From Lonicera japonica (lineage: Eukaryota > Streptophyta > Magnoliopsida > Dipsacales > Caprifoliaceae), in contig CM038464.1 of the NCBI GenBank assembly GCA_021464415.1, forward strand, positions 58,765,328 through 58,829,327: DNA of 64,000 nt, in the 5' to 3' direction. Below the pieces are notes generated by a model. The model saw only the letters and a program-made list of their open reading frames with translations. It was not told where the DNA came from and did no database searches. Shown one piece after another: positions 10,231 to 24,250 of this stretch. Both the position numbers and the translations under genes were made by a program. Every line of letters starts with the position of its first letter. Within the stretch, counting starts at the first letter, position 1.

Positions 10231-12690
10231 CCTAATACAAAGCAATCACAAAACACTATAAAGTAACGAGGTATTTTACTTGCGTAGAATTAATTCTCGA
10301 GACTAACCAATAGTGCTTCGATATAAATGAAAAAAACCTATAGATTCGATGACTTACTATAATTGCTTCCCCACAACGTATGCAACAATCCCATCAATCC
10401 CTTAATTGCACAATCCAACCGCAGCTGGTCCTGCACTGCCCTTTTTTGCTTTACGGCTTACCTGTCACATTCTTTTTGATCTCGTTCACAATCTTTCACC
10501 ATTTTTTGCGATCTCTCTTATCCTTTACGTGTGTGGCTAAGAAAGAATGATTGAATGGGCTTGGCCCATTTATAAGATTAGCGCGAGTGCTTTGACTTTT
10601 TCCAAATATATATATATATATTTGTAATTCTAATTCAACCCAAATTTTTATTGCAACTTTTGAAATATATTAGGAATATAAAATAAGAGTTTTTACATCA
10701 ATTTAAGTCGACGAAATATAATGCGCTTGAGAAAAACTTGGTAAAATACTAAAAATTAATTTTGACTCAAAAAGTTTTTAAATTCTATTTTAACGTTCAA
10801 CCACCACATATATTTTAGAGTAAACTACTCTAATGGACCCTAAATTATTTGCTCAGTTTTACTTTGACCCTTCAACTAAAAAATGATCCACTTTGACGCT
10901 TAAACTATTGAATGAGTCTCACTTTGGCCATTTCATCAAAATTTTCCGTTAAGTTGGACTAAATTAGGGGCATTTTTGTCATTTTAATTCAAAATTGAAT
11001 TTAATTAAATATTTTTTATGTTGGTTCAAGGAAAAACTGGTTTGGTTTTTTTCAACATTGGTTTAAATTTTGTTTATTATTAATATGGATAAAAAAGATT
11101 GGTTTTCATTACTAACTCAACACTATTCCATTATCTCCACCACCACTATCCCATTATCCCCACCATCACCGCCTCCACCTTCCCTCCCGCCCCCACCATC
11201 TCCACCCAGCTACACTACCACCACCTCCCCTATATATATATATATTGTATGTGTTGTATATATTAATATAAGTGGTGTACATACATGGGCGACCCTAGTA
11301 AAAGGCAATGGGGCAATAGCTCCCCCTGGATTTGATTTTTTTCCTCTACTACATATGAGGTATTTTTTGGAATATATATATATATATATATATGAGGACG
11401 TATGTGTAAAACTTGAAATTTCAGTTTGTATCCACAAGTGCGGGCAAACATGAGACACATGGTTCCGTTATTTTTCTTGAATGCTTCATTACTTATAAAA
11501 GGTAATCCCTTATAAAACTAACAATTTTTCTTCAAATTTTCCATGTGAAACATAGCTTTTTTTTTTATTCAATTTTTCCATCTCAAGTAGTTCATTTTAG
11601 GAGACAATTTCTTATTCACCCCATAACTATTTTGAGTATAGAAATAGAAGATTTTGATGTCCTCACGGACAAGAACACGAATTTATAATAACCTTTCATA
11701 ACCGAGTGTGAAGTCCTACTAAACACTACCCTTAAAATGACTCGAAAATGGGTTTTTTTTACCTATTTTCTAACACTACCAAGGTAAATCATTTATTAGA
11801 TCTACTTTTTAATATTAAGTTTAATTTATTTCTTGATTACTTGCGTAATATTAGTTGTAATTCTTGATTAATTACATAATATTATTAATGCTATTATATT
11901 TGTGTTGTATTATTGTAATAAATTGTAATTATTCATATTCGCTATTTGAGTTATTTGAAGTATCATTATTAATGCTATTATATTTGCATTAAAATTTTAT
12001 GATTTTAAATATATTTTTGTGTGCTTTGAATTTCACCCCTTTAACCGGATTCCTAATTTTGCTACCATGTACATGTACATATATATATATATATATATAA
12101 TGTTTGTATATCACTCTCTTTAATAAAAAGAAGAGACCTATTTTGAAGGATAAATTGATGAACTCTTGTATGAAAATTTGTATAAATGATTTATATCATG
12201 AATAGATCACCTCCACCAAATTTCATTAAAAAATTCAATTCAGGAGTGGGTGACATGATCATCAAAAATTTCAGCGGCCGAAATTGCAAATATATATCAA
12301 TTTTTCATTACAAATAGTTTTAGATTGAATTTTTAGTTAAAATTTTGTGGAGGTGATCTACTCATTGTATAAATCATCTCTTCAAATTTTCATAACAAAA
12401 TTCATTTATTTAACTCTCTAAATGAGCATCAATTCATTCTGTTAAAGTGGGGGGGATTCCCTTTTAATAGCCTAGCTCCTTAACTTAAATCAAGATTAGA
12501 CCCAAAGCAAAATGGAAATCAAAATTTTAAATTCTTAAACCTAAATCAAGATTAAACCTAAATCAATACAAAGATTTAACCCTAAAATAAAAACAAATCC
12601 AAAATCAATATTTTAAACCATAAACTAAATCAACATTTAACCCAAAAGTCAATATAAAGATTTAACCCCAAAATCAAAATTGAAATTGTC
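10231..12690. other. noncoding DNA with low-complexity blocks
   Basis: It contains a CCACCATCACC-type proline-codon tract (11130-11225), AT microsatellites (10609, 11232, 11376, 12080), and a block at 11285-11345 resembling other dispersed repeats. An open frame across the CCX tract is compositional, with no domain, and is not called as a gene. Confidence 0.5.
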
Positions 12691-13449
12691 ACAACCCTAT
12701 TTTTAGGCTACGAGTAGAAAAATTTAAGTAAAATAAAGAGAGTTTCATATGGAAAATAAACAATTTTCTGAATTAATTTATTATTAAAGTCTAAATGATA
12801 AGAATAAAAATTTAATAATAAAAGAAAATGAAATAGACTACAATATCTTTTAGAAAAGAAATATTACATTGGCCAGAGAATCTAATTTCGCAAACACAAA
12901 TACAAATTGGATAAATAATATAAACATTTAAATACAAAGTAACTGATGTGCCAAAGAATTAGTATAATTTATTATGTTAATTTATAATTTGAAGAGCATA
13001 TATTATTATTAATATTAGTATTTTTAATGCTTTTTAGGTGTTAGAAAAGAATTTAAGAAGATTGACAAAATAGAGAAATTAAAGTTTGTGAAGACACCTA
13101 AAAGTGTTAAATATTTTCAGAGGCATAAATTTTTACTCGGAACTCTAAATAATGCAATTCTTGAGCCTAAATTAAAGAGAATTTCGAGACCTACAACTTT
13201 CCAGTTCAGCACTGTTTCAAATTCAGCCATATCGAGATCCGAAATTGCGATGCAAAACGCAGCAGCGTAAATGGGCAAAAATTCAATTTTATTCAAATAA
13301 ATGGGCCTAATGCACACTACAGCAAAGCAGCCCACTAGTCCAAAGAATATGAAGCCTCATGGCCATTACTCCAAGCCGATTGTCCATTATATAAAGAAAA
13401 GGCCAAGCAAAGTCATCAATGGCCCATCCACTAAAGCCCATTAGAATTA

Positions 13450-14361
13450 TGGAGACCTAACAAGTATAAAAATACCAAACTAGAAGCAGCAACAATGGCC
13501 GAGCAGCAGCACACAGTGCCGTGCTCTCTCTCTTTCTCTCTCTTCTTGATTTCTTTTGTTTTCTTTCTTTTGGTTTGAAGAATTGAAGATTGAAAGATTT
13601 AATTTTATATTTTAATATCAACTAAGCTTTCTTTCAATCTTATTTACTATTTAATTTTTATTATGCTAGCGTAAATTTGTGCTAAGGTTAGGATGAGTAT
13701 ATTTAATTGATTTCCTTGCACGTATTCATGCTAATTGACTCTACCAATTTAATATTTTAATGTTAAATAATTTTTTTCCTATTGGATGCTCGTTTTAATT
13801 GATAAAAAATAAAATTGGATTCTCATTATTTTTTTGTTGGATTCACTTTATGATTTGTTAAGAGCGGATATAGGGTGTGTTTTGACGGATATAGTGAGTG
13901 TTTTGATTTTATAGATAAGTTTGGCTGTGGAAGAATTACAATTGGATTTATTTAATTAATTGGACTTTAATGATTTTATTTTTCGCATCTAATAGAGTCG
14001 AGAGACCAAATTAGTGCGAGATAAGAGTAGAGTTTATGCGCATGAATACTTAGAAAAATGATATTAAATATATGATTCCAAAGCCCTAGTCAATTAATTC
14101 ATTAATTTTATTATCTTGCTTAGTAGTATTTAATTTAGTTCTATTAGTTTAATTTACTTGCTTTACTTTACTTTATTTTAATTTGATTTATTTAATTAGT
14201 TTGATTCTCATTAATTATTCTTGGCTAGATTAGGAATTAGTGAAAAATTAACAAGACAAAATTTAAACATATTGTGTGAGTCTCTGCGGGATTGACCTCG
14301 CTTATACGCTATATTATAAATTGATTCGTGTGCTTGCGAGTATTAAAATTTATCACAACAA
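13450..14361 (+). mobile_element. possible Ty3/gypsy-type LTR end
   Basis: The stretch ends with GTCTCTGCGGGATTGACCTC, then CTTGCGAGTATTAAAATTTATCACAACA. This arrangement is typical of the 3' end of Athila/Tat-type plant LTRs, just before the primer-binding site. Here an A-rich tract and the hairpin array follow instead of a recognisable primer-binding site. A CT-rich stretch (13520-13570) may be transcribed leader. The left edge is unknown; a TGTCACAACCC near 12691 is one candidate. Confidence 0.35.
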
Positions 14362-14378
14362 TAAATTAAAAAAAAAAG

Positions 14379-14616
14379 ACCTTTCTTCGTCAAAGGCAAA
14401 AAAATGAAATAAAACCTCCTAAGCCATAGGCACCTGCGCAAGACCTTGCTCGACAAGGCGGCCAAATTTAAAATAAGACCTTTCCTCACTAAAGGCAATT
14501 AACGGAGGGAGAGATGTGATTAAAACCTCTCCTTGTAAAAGGCAAATTTTTATCGTAATACCTCAATTTATTCCAAAGGCGGACTCTGAAAGTAAGACCT
14601 TGCTCAGCAAGGTAAT
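14379..14616. repeat. array of about seven short hairpins (GACCTT...AAGG type)
   Basis: Units of 19-25 nt with short inverted arms recur at 14379, 14412, 14441, 14476, 14523, 14558 and 14595. Examples are GACCTTTCTTCGTCAAAGGC, AGACCTTGCTCGACAAGGCG and AGACCTTGCTCAGCAAGG. Spacing is irregular, about 30-47 bp, with AT-rich spacers. Similar hairpin-rich tracts occur in untranslated parts of plant LTR retrotransposons. No function can be read from the sequence. Confidence 0.6.
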
Positions 14617-17147
14617 CAATTTTTTAAGACTCTTTAATCCTCAAAAATGATTTTTGAACAAGACCCTCATAAATTGGGGGCACGGTAGAATTAAGTCCTT
14701 TTGTCTTTAAAAGCAGGCAAAAATTCACACAAAAATTTGTTCGGCTAGTGATGTTCGTTGAAGTAAATTTCATCAACAAAGTCCTACTCTCAAGTATGTT
14801 TGCTTGAAAAATATGGGTTCAAGCTCGGCATTAGTCGCCGAATTACATGATTAATTTGTTCGGTCTAATTAGCCATAATTTATGTTATAATTGATTCTTT
14901 AAAAATGCAAAAGTTACAGACAACAACAATACAGTAAAATAAAATGAAGATCACACAAGAACAAAAGTATAGAGACATAAAGTTTGTTCTTCATTAATTC
15001 ATAAACATATACATTTGGTGGGGACTTTAAGGCCCAATTATAATGAAATCGGCTACTGATTACCATGAAACTTACTGCTAATTACATTGAAGCTTGTTGC
15101 TGTAAAGAGTAGATGCAATATAATCAAAAAAAAGAAAGAGAAATGGGAAAGAAAAGATAGAGGTGAAGGAGGCTGAGAAGACAAGTAAGAAAGAAATAAA
15201 TAGAGCGAATAAAGAAAAATAATTGTCGTCACCAACGAATGCCAAATTCGAAGACTCTCTTTTCTCAAAACGCCTTTATTATATCGTCCTTAGTAGCTAC
15301 CCAAGTATTGACAATGTTGAATTTCTTAAAGAGATTGTATTTGTCTCTATCAAATGGTCAGTCTCCAACCCACTTGACAATGTTTGTGCGGCTGGAAAAG
15401 GAATAATACAGTAGACGATAATCGAGCAGGATATGCGCCGATCTCGGATGAGTGAAGGAAGTTTTATCCCCAAGTCCGTCGTGATTTATGATAGCATTTA
15501 AGTGTTAAAGGTTTTGGTCGTCTATCAAAGGCTTCTTGAAACACTTCTTGGTGTCGCCAACTGCAAAACATAAAGGAAACTATATTAGATACAAAAACAA
15601 ATAGTTGGAAAAACTCACTTGAACGATGAACAAGGCACCAACCAAGGGAGCCGAACTTCCTAGGGACTCTCTTATTAATAGGGTCAGGATCTACACTCCC
15701 GATTATGATTATTACATCATTACACATCCCTTTATGGGAGGAAGCTAGCCCTTCGATTATCGAAGGAAAAGTAGACCTAGCCCTAAGATTCTATTTATAT
15801 TCAGATTGACTAAGAAGATAACAATATTTAATTTTGTTCAACCCTAATTGAAGATCGAACCTGGGATTCAACTCGACTACCCCAAGAATGATTCTAATCA
15901 CGTTGAGGGTTAACTGACGAAGATGGAACCTCGTATCTACAAGAAAATCAACTAAAAGATGAAGTAGAGGTAGCTGAAGCCGCCGGCTCTGAAAAAGGAG
16001 ATATAAATGGGATATTGATTCTCAGGCATAGAATTTAGAGGGCTACCCTTAAAAGGATCTTCGTTATCACCACATTCCCTCCAAACTACTCCGTTGGGGA
16101 TGTACGAGTCCTCAAACTCCAACCTACTTGCCTCAGTCAAGGCGTACCTACTTATAATGATTAATCGATTGGGGCAACGAAGACGAAGGGATACGGCTAG
16201 GGTTCGCTCTGGTATATAGATAGAAAGGAAAGGACAGAGAATACAAAGCTAAGAGGAACTTACAGAAAATCGATACCTAGTGACAGGAATGCTGCAGATG
16301 GGTGTGTCGATTGAAAAGAAACAATGATTACAGGAAAACGCATGAAAACCTAAAAACACTGAAAAGGGAGATGAAGAAGGTGGAGAAAAAATTAACAAAG
16401 GAAACGTAAAAACATACCTTTTATACCTTCTCGAACTTTCTCTCTTTACTTTCAAATGACGCTTCTTCTTTTTGAAAACTCGCGCCCATGATGACCCTAT
16501 TTAATGAGACAAGACAGCTGCTCCCAATTACACTCAACCGCAAAAAGGCACTAGGATACGGTCGTGTGGACGCAGCTGGCCCGCATCAAACCGATCAAGC
16601 GACTAGCCGACAATCGAATTCAATTTTTGCAAAGTTAGGCACCCAATTTCATTTCGGCGGAACTTAGGTGCTTGGGAGGCAATTGTGGGAGCATAATTTT
16701 GGAACACCAACACACACTCAGGGAAGACGTACTGTCGGATTGGGTATAAAAGCCACCAGAAGAATCTACCATCACCAACAAAAATCTCATTCTCATTCTC
16801 ACCAACAAAAACTTGAACCAAATATCATAATTCTTCTAAAATGGAAGCATTCCAAGAATAATTTAAAAACTTGAACCAAACGAGTCATAAAGGGTAAATT
16901 GGGTCATTATTCTAACATCATAGGTATCCTCAACCCTATTCACATTAGCAAAAGTAGTTATTTCCCATTATATATCTTCCAACTTAGCTACCTTGCCTTT
17001 GTTATCCGACCATCATGATTGATTGGTAATCCTCTAGTCGGATGGAAATGAGAGCCCTCACAACCCCATGGGCTTTAGTTGTGGACTAATGGGCCATATC
17101 AAATCTAGGCCTTGACGCGAAGTCCATATCTAAAATTTACCTCCCAC
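14617..17147. other. unresolved region with small open frames, minus-strand leader-like sequence
   Basis: No known domain was recognised. On the minus strand from about 16500 to 15450 there are several short open frames (16455-16249, 16140-15952, 15727-15464), a TATAAAAG string near 16420 and some splice-like junctions. This could be the 5' part of a degraded gene or retroelement. Sequence composition between 15400 and 16600 is less AT-rich than the surroundings, which argues that it once was transcribed or mobile. Confidence 0.35.
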
Positions 17148-18091
17148 ACAAATATATTCACTTATTATACATTTAAAATTTTCATTATCGATACTCTAAA
17201 ATAATTTGTTCAAATTGCGAGTTCACTAATATATAAAATCATAGTTACCCGACCTCGTCGATCCGGATACCAATTCAACATGTTAATTATAGGTCCAACC
17301 CGTAATTTTTTTGTTAGATAGGTGAAACTTTTCATTAAATTTTAAAAAAAAATTGTAAGGACTCCTAGATTTTATATTTACACCCTCTACAACAATATAA
17401 GGAAAAAAAAATTTAATCACAATATAGAAAAAATTAATATGCATTTTTATTGTTTTAAAATTAAAATTTATATAAAAAAATATTGTACAGTTTATCAAGT
17501 AAATTTTACTTTTAATGTAGCAAGTAACAACATGTATCATCACTCCAAATAATCTCAACCTAATACTTCAGCCATATTATATTTTTTAGTGCGAGGCGTA
17601 CTCAAATTAATAATGCTTAAAAAGAAGAACTTCGATCAAGAAGTATAGTATCTATATAATGTTCTAAATTAAATATATAGAGAAACCGAAAAGATATTGT
17701 AACATGATGTTCGGGTCAATTTTCGAGTAATTAAACGTACTTCATTACGAAACCCCCGGTACATTTGTGTATATGTAATAACTTAAGCTTGTAGTGGAGT
17801 TGTGTAATTGCTTAATCCGATAATGGAAAGGTGATGTATTTGATTCTTCTTGGTAGCAAGAATTATAAATAGGGCCCTCGTTCACTTTGTCAACCCGCCG
17901 GACCAGCCCAGGTTTAGTAAACACGCTTATCTTGTATCCGGGAATTTACTATGGGAAATATATTAAAAAAAAAAAAAGGTTTAATAGTAAACCTAACTCT
18001 AAGTTTTAGATTCGGGTCTAAAGTGAAATATTATAAAAAGAAATATATATATATATATGTTTGGGTTTGAAAAATCCAAACCCACTGGAAG
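17148..18091. repeat. 0.9 kb segmental repeat, copy 1
   Basis: This is collinear with 59464-61361. Shared blocks include TTCAAATTGCGAGTTCACTA, AACATGTATCATCACTCCAA and GGGAATTTACTATGGGAAAT, in the same order and orientation. Copy 2 contains a roughly 0.92 kb insertion that copy 1 lacks; the undisturbed site in copy 1 is at about 17190-17197 (GATACTCT). No open frame is conserved between the two copies. Confidence 0.85.
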
Positions 18092-18242
18092 CTAGTTAGC
18101 AAGATAAGTTTAGGGAAAAGAGACTTGGAAACTAAATTGGAAAAGCTCGTACCCAAGACAAACGCAATCAATAAAAGAAAAATTAAAGGTACGTGAATCT
18201 AACGATGCTTCCTAGCAGGTTACAAATGATTATCCTTTGCCT

Positions 18243-18700
18243 ACTCTGAAGTTGAGCCCAACCTCTTAGCACTCCAAGCCGACTTAGCAGCTTGAATAGC
18301 CATTAATTTGAATCCTAGTCATTTTACGCTCCTCAATGACCCTTCTTTTATGAGCTTTCTTAACCACCGTAGTAAAACCGTCATCAGCTGAAGAAGTATC
18401 TAATAGAAATGGAACTTGTATATATAGGAGATGCAGTGTCTGTGGGAGGTATCTGGAAGACGAGATCGTAGCATCAAGACTCACAGATTCAGCCACAAAC
18501 TCAGAGTCATTACCATCCTCCGCATCTTGCTCGTATTAGTCCACTAAATGATAATCATTAAAGGCCTTAGAGGACTCAATATATGCATGCAAAGATGAAT
18601 CACAACTATAATTTCTTGTAAGCGTGGGACTACCCTGAATAACTTGAACATACGATGATCTAGGAACCGAAGACACTGTGATCGGGAGAGAACATTATAT
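18243..18700 (-). pseudogene. degraded open frame, possibly LINE ORF1 relic
   Basis: On the minus strand a serine-rich frame reads SEFVAESVSLDATISSSRYL and then DDGFTTVVKKAHKRR before a basic tail. Upstream it is interrupted by an in-frame TAG near 18538, and the tail appears to shift frame near 18310 into IQAAKSAWSAKRL. The DDGFTxVxKKxxK word resembles a motif near the linker of plant LINE ORF1/gag-like proteins (inference). No zinc knuckle is visible. Confidence 0.35.
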
Positions 18701-18739
18701 TGAGCATAATGAACCTACAAAACATCACCCGAATCTATT

Positions 18740-21700
18740 ATATATTAAGGCTGAAGCACCTGCCAAAACCAAGTAAAAAACAATACCCAAAATTGGTAAG
18801 ATACCCAGGGTATCGACACCCAAAACCATATCAAAAATTAACGGTGTAATTAACCAGCATTGTATTTATAACTAAACTTGAAATTACTCATGATGGGTTT
18901 GAGAGGTCGGAGAAATATATAGTGGTCGAGGCTTAAAAAGAGGTTTAATACCAAATAGATTGGTTAATAGTCAAATTCTAAAATGGAAATTTGTTAAATT
19001 AAATTATTTATTTGTCGAGTAAGTAAGAATGCAGGCATAAATTAGTGGATGAGTTAGTCTATATGAAATGAAGCCTGTGATTACACTGTTGCGTACTTAA
19101 AACAACCAAACAAGTAGCATGAAAGATAGTGTAATGAATTGTCAATATTTTTTTTTTAGAAAGAATTATATTGTCAATAATTTATTAGCACAAGATATCG
19201 CTAGCTGGTCTAAGGAATTAGGGAGGGAGGGAGGGATTAATGAACCTTAAATCCTCTAATTTTTCTATGAAACTCCAAATTGGTTCGGAGTACGTAGTCT
19301 TACGGTTCCACAAGTATACAAATATATAAAATTATATTTTTCCAGTCAGATGGGCACAAAATTTTCTTAAACCTTAGCATGACATATAATTAATTTCAAA
19401 AAATCATACCCATCCCCTTTACGATACAATAACACTAAATTCGATCAATACGTTGAATTAAAAAGTGATCGATTACTTATTTTATATATATATAAGCACA
19501 CAGGAAATTTAAATTGGATATTCAAGTCAGATCTGGTTAATTAAAACAAACAAGATCAACTTATGATTAATTGCAAAGTTCTATCATACCACAAAAGTTG
19601 AAATTCATATCCAAAGTGGTTTTCGAAAGTGATCGATTACCAAGAGCATTCAAGAGATAATATTCTTCGCCGTTACATATGTACATATATACTGCATGTG
19701 TTTTCTGGATACATGCAATACGTGATAAATTTAAACAAGATAGAACGATTTCAGAGGTACTAGACACTAGTTAGATTAAATCCGTATCTTTTATTATGCA
19801 CACGGATATATAAATATTATATTATATGTATAAAACACCGTGTTTGACCAAATTCATTTTTTTTGTAAAAATGTATAAGAATCCAATTGTTAAAAATATA
19901 CATGTTATGGTGTGCATTAATTTTACGCCATTAATTGGATAAGTTTTATACATATATCAAGATATCAAATCAAAGATAAAACACTCACACCAATAATATA
20001 TAAATACAATAAACTCTTACACACTAATAATTTTGTTTATAATTTAAATGCCATAACTTTAAATAAATAATTCAAATTTTAATAAAATTTATATATATTT
20101 AAAATCTACTATCAATTGAACAAGATCCATTGTGACTATATAATTATGTAAAAAGATTAAGAAAAATTATTGAGTAACATTTAATGACGTATTTTATGTG
20201 TTTATACATTATTGATCAGCTCAATTTGTGTGTTCACGACACATCAACCCAATTTTTTGGACCGTTTAATTTTTAAATCATAGTGATCGACGCAACTAGA
20301 TTATTTTCACATTTGGCATTGAGTTTAATTTGTGAAAAAAAATATGATTAAAAGTGTATAAAAAAAATTGAAATAAGATGGTCCAATCAAATTTATTTTT
20401 TATTTTTCTTATATAAAAACTGAACATATATTTCAGTTGTTTAGTATAAAATTATGAATAAATTTTGATTTAGATCAGTTACACATCATTTTCTTTTATC
20501 CTATTGCAACATATATATGAAAGCTTTGATATAAACCGATCGATGCAGATCGGTTTATTATCTACAATTTTTGTCAGCTGATTTTTTTCCTCATGTTTTA
20601 ACAAAATTTATTATTAAAAAGTTGGTCCATATATGAATAATTGAAAGACCCATCCTATCTACTTAATCTGGTTAAATAAATAAATAAATAAAAAATGAAG
20701 AAGAAAAAAGAAAATAGTTCAAAAAGAGAAATGTTTAATCCGGCGCGTGGTTGCTCAGGGGTGACAATCGATCCTACAGTACGGATTTTTTTGGTTTGCC
20801 TATGTACGGAAGATTCGATATCACCTGCACAAGTAAGACACATGCATCTAATTAAATAAGGATATTCTCTATTAAAATAATAAATCAATGTAAGGTTTTA
20901 TATTAACTTATAATAGTGTTAATATTTTTAGATTTAAATCATTTTTAAACTCAAATTAGAATATCTAATGAACTAGATTTGAATCAATTATTTTTAATTT
21001 TGGTTGTTCAAAATGTTAAATTAGGTAAAACAATTGGCTCAAAATAGATTGATTAGTATTTGTCGATTTAAATTAGTTACACGTTATTTTTTTTCATTAT
21101 ATTATTAGATTTTATTTATTTTACAGAGCCAGACAGCCCTAGTGTATATATATATATATATATTTAAACATCATTACATGCATTATAAAGTGTCGATGCA
21201 GGTTTAGGTGAAATTGTACAAGCAAGATGGGCATGTTCTAGTTTTTGAATTCAAAACTTGTATCGGGTGAGATGGAGTATATTTTTAGATGGATGGCGTT
21301 TGGTTATTCCCATTGTCAAACCTAGGTAGCAATCCTCACATTTTTCATGTGATTATATAGTTTGTTCAATTATTAAAACAATTTCGTTTTATCCTACCAT
21401 TTGACACGGGTATACCTAGTATATATATGCATAACCATTGAGCTAAGAATATATTATATTTTTTCCATTTTAAATTATGTTTAAAAGTATATAAAAATAA
21501 CGCATGCAGATGTATGGCGTGTACATTCATTTCTACTATTTGAAAATGTGAATTGTAAGACATGTATATCTGGTTTAATTTAATATAAACTACTTATATA
21601 TTAACCACTAACTACGTCCTAGGGTTCAAATTTATCATTAAAATTTTGATCATATTTTTTTTCTAACAATTTTATACCATTGTGGGTATTTACTATAAAA

Positions 21701-23659
21701 CAAGATGTATTGTAACTATAACATTATTTGCGGAGAAAATCAATAAGAATAAATAAAAATTATATTATAATAGCACCTTAAGCACATTTTGGTTTTCACT
21801 AATCCAAACGTACACTAGCACATCAATTATCTTTGAACACATTTGTCCATATTATGCGAGTGTTCGATACCTTCACGTCAGGCTTTTCAAAATAATATTG
21901 CTTTTAGTTTATTTTCCGGGCTAAGTAAATTGCGGGAATTGTTATTGCAAAACGAAAACTAATTAGTTGATACTTACGGACACGTACACTCTATGAATAT
22001 ACATATACATGAAGAAATATCATATAAATTCACCAAATACTTAATTTAGTTGAGTAAATCATCTAAGTAATGTATAATTTTAAAACAGAAAATATAATTT
22101 TTTTTTAAAATAATTAATATTGTATTTTAACAAAGTGATAATTGATTTAAATAATATCAATAGCCAAAGTAAAAATGTAGTGCAAGAATAGAGATAGCCT
22201 GAAATGTTTACTTACTAATGCAATAGTTCTATTTTGGCATTAATTGGCAGTGCAAAAGGGCGCGTGTGGTCGGTGAGAAGGAATAATACTACAGTACGTA
22301 CGGAAACTGCAATAGTAAGGACACATATTTATACACCCGTAACGATCTAAAATATTTGATATACGAAAGATTCTTAATATATACATAAGTATAATAATCT
22401 TAACTTATAACTTGAGTGAGTTATTTTGAAAGAGAATTTAGATTATTATATATAGTATTAAAATGGATACAAGATTATTACCACGTGAAATGCGGATATA
22501 TATTATGGTTAGATGCGGCTAATATATAAGAGCCGAGATTGTTTGTGTGTAACCCCGTCAAGGGGAGAACTCGGGTGGTTACATATTTTGACCTTTATGC
22601 AATTACAACATCGGCTAGCTATTTTGTGGGTTGGTTACTGTATGTACAATTGTGAATCCGATCAGGGGTAATTAATTTAAAGAAAACCGTTTGAAAAATT
22701 ATGTAGCGTAGTTTTAAGTACGATACTTGATTCTTGATACTTACGCTATATAAAAATATTTTTTTTAACCGAAAACTTGAAATGATTTTATAGCCATTGA
22801 AATCCCTTTCGGTTATAAAAACCAACTCATTGCTAAAAGTTATGAAGTATTGATATGGGCACGAGTACGAGACACGAGAAAAACACGATACAAGACAGGC
22901 GAGAAGGAGATTTTAAAAAACATAGGAGACGGATCGATATGGCATTTAAATAAAAATAATATATTAATATTAAACAATAGAAAAAAAAATAGTTCACTTA
23001 AAACTGAATTAATGTACTTAACAAAATCATATAAATTTTGATAGTTCACAAAAAAAAGGTCACCCTATTAACATAAAACTAGTGAAGCAAAAAAAGAGTG
23101 GAACTATAATAAAACTAAACAAATTAAAGAAAGTTCACAGTACGTCCTCATTCATATATTGACCATCTAGTAATAAATTTTAATTTTGAACTTTCAAATT
23201 TTAGAAGTATGTCCCGTCGTGTTTACCGAGCGTATTTTGTGTGTCATAATAAAGTCATATGAGACACTTCTAGCAAGTGTGGGAGGAGGTGTAAGGGGGC
23301 TTTATTTATTTGTATGATTAAAGAAAAGACTTAGACATCTCTTAACTTTTATTTTTTATTTTTAAAAAAAAAATTGCCGGACACACAGTTATATCCCTAA
23401 AAACATTTGTCCATGTTCTACGAGTGTCCGACACCATCACGTTTACTTATAAAATACCCGTGCTTCCTAAATTCAAAGGAGCTTTACTTTGCAAAATAAT
23501 GCTTTTAACTTCTTTTTTTTTGGGGTAAGTAAATTAGAGGTATTTTTGATTTCGGTGGAGATAAAAATTAAGAGACCTAAATTCAAACCGAATTTGAAAG
23601 TCCGGTTCGGTTTTACAATGTTACTTTTCAAATTCAAATAAAAAATATTCGGTTTTAGC
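18740..23659. other. AT-rich noncoding DNA
   Basis: Nothing gene-like was found on either strand. It holds AT microsatellites (21143-21165 and others). The last part (about 23510-23655) is a truncated copy of the GGTTCGGTT-rich MITE family seen at 6.5-7.7 and 55.9-56.2 kb. Confidence 0.55.
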
Positions 23660-23846
23660 TTCATTTCTTTATTTTAATTTATATATTTTTTTTCAATTTA
23701 ATTTTTTACGGGTCAATTCAACTCAGCTCGGTAGGGGTTGGACCGTTTGAATTTTTATTGCAAAACAAATCAAACTTAGTTCACACTTTCGGACGCACCC
23801 TATACATATACATAGAAATGGAGAAATATATTATACATATATATAT
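23660..23846. repeat. flanking segment copy A, left part
   Basis: Starting TTCATTTCTTTATTTTAATT, this matches 39329-39508 closely. It ends with TATATATAT (23838-23846), the left copy of the 9-bp target duplication of MULE1. The right part of the same copy resumes at 33140. Confidence 0.9.
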
Positions 23847-23866
23847 GGGAAATTCTACTTACACCA
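23847..23866 (+). repeat. MULE1 left terminal inverted repeat
   Basis: GGGAAATTCTACTTACACCA matches the inverted right end at 19 of 20 positions. Confidence 0.85.
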
Positions 23867-24250
23867 CAAATTTAACTTAAATCCACCCAAAGGTAAAAAA
23901 GTACAAAAACAAGCTAAATTACACCACATTTTTCTTGTGGTAAAATTAAGATAAAATTAAAGAAAATGTGTGGTATTTTAAGTAAAAGTATAATATTTAA
24001 ATTGTGGTAAAATTAAGAATTATTTGTGGTGGTAAGAACATATAATGTAAAGAAAAAAAAAACCAAATCAAACTCTACTACGACACTCTTCCCGCGTAAA
24101 TAGTTGGCTTGAAGCCTTTTTTCACGGAATCAACAGATTTACAATGTAAGTGAATGCTCATTGATAAGTATTGGTTGTTTATTATCATATATATCTACAT
24201 TGGTAATGAAGTTTTTCATTTTTTTCTAAAAAGGGAAGAAGAAGATGAAA

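Noticed and set aside
11070..11453. 127-codon proline-rich open frame
   Set aside because: Produced by a CCACCATC-type low-complexity tract and AT microsatellites; no support as a gene.
12691..14361. Complete gypsy LTR from TGTCACAACC to TATCACAACA
   Set aside because: Start and end words are plausible, but no second LTR, primer-binding site or target duplication could be shown, so only the right part is listed.
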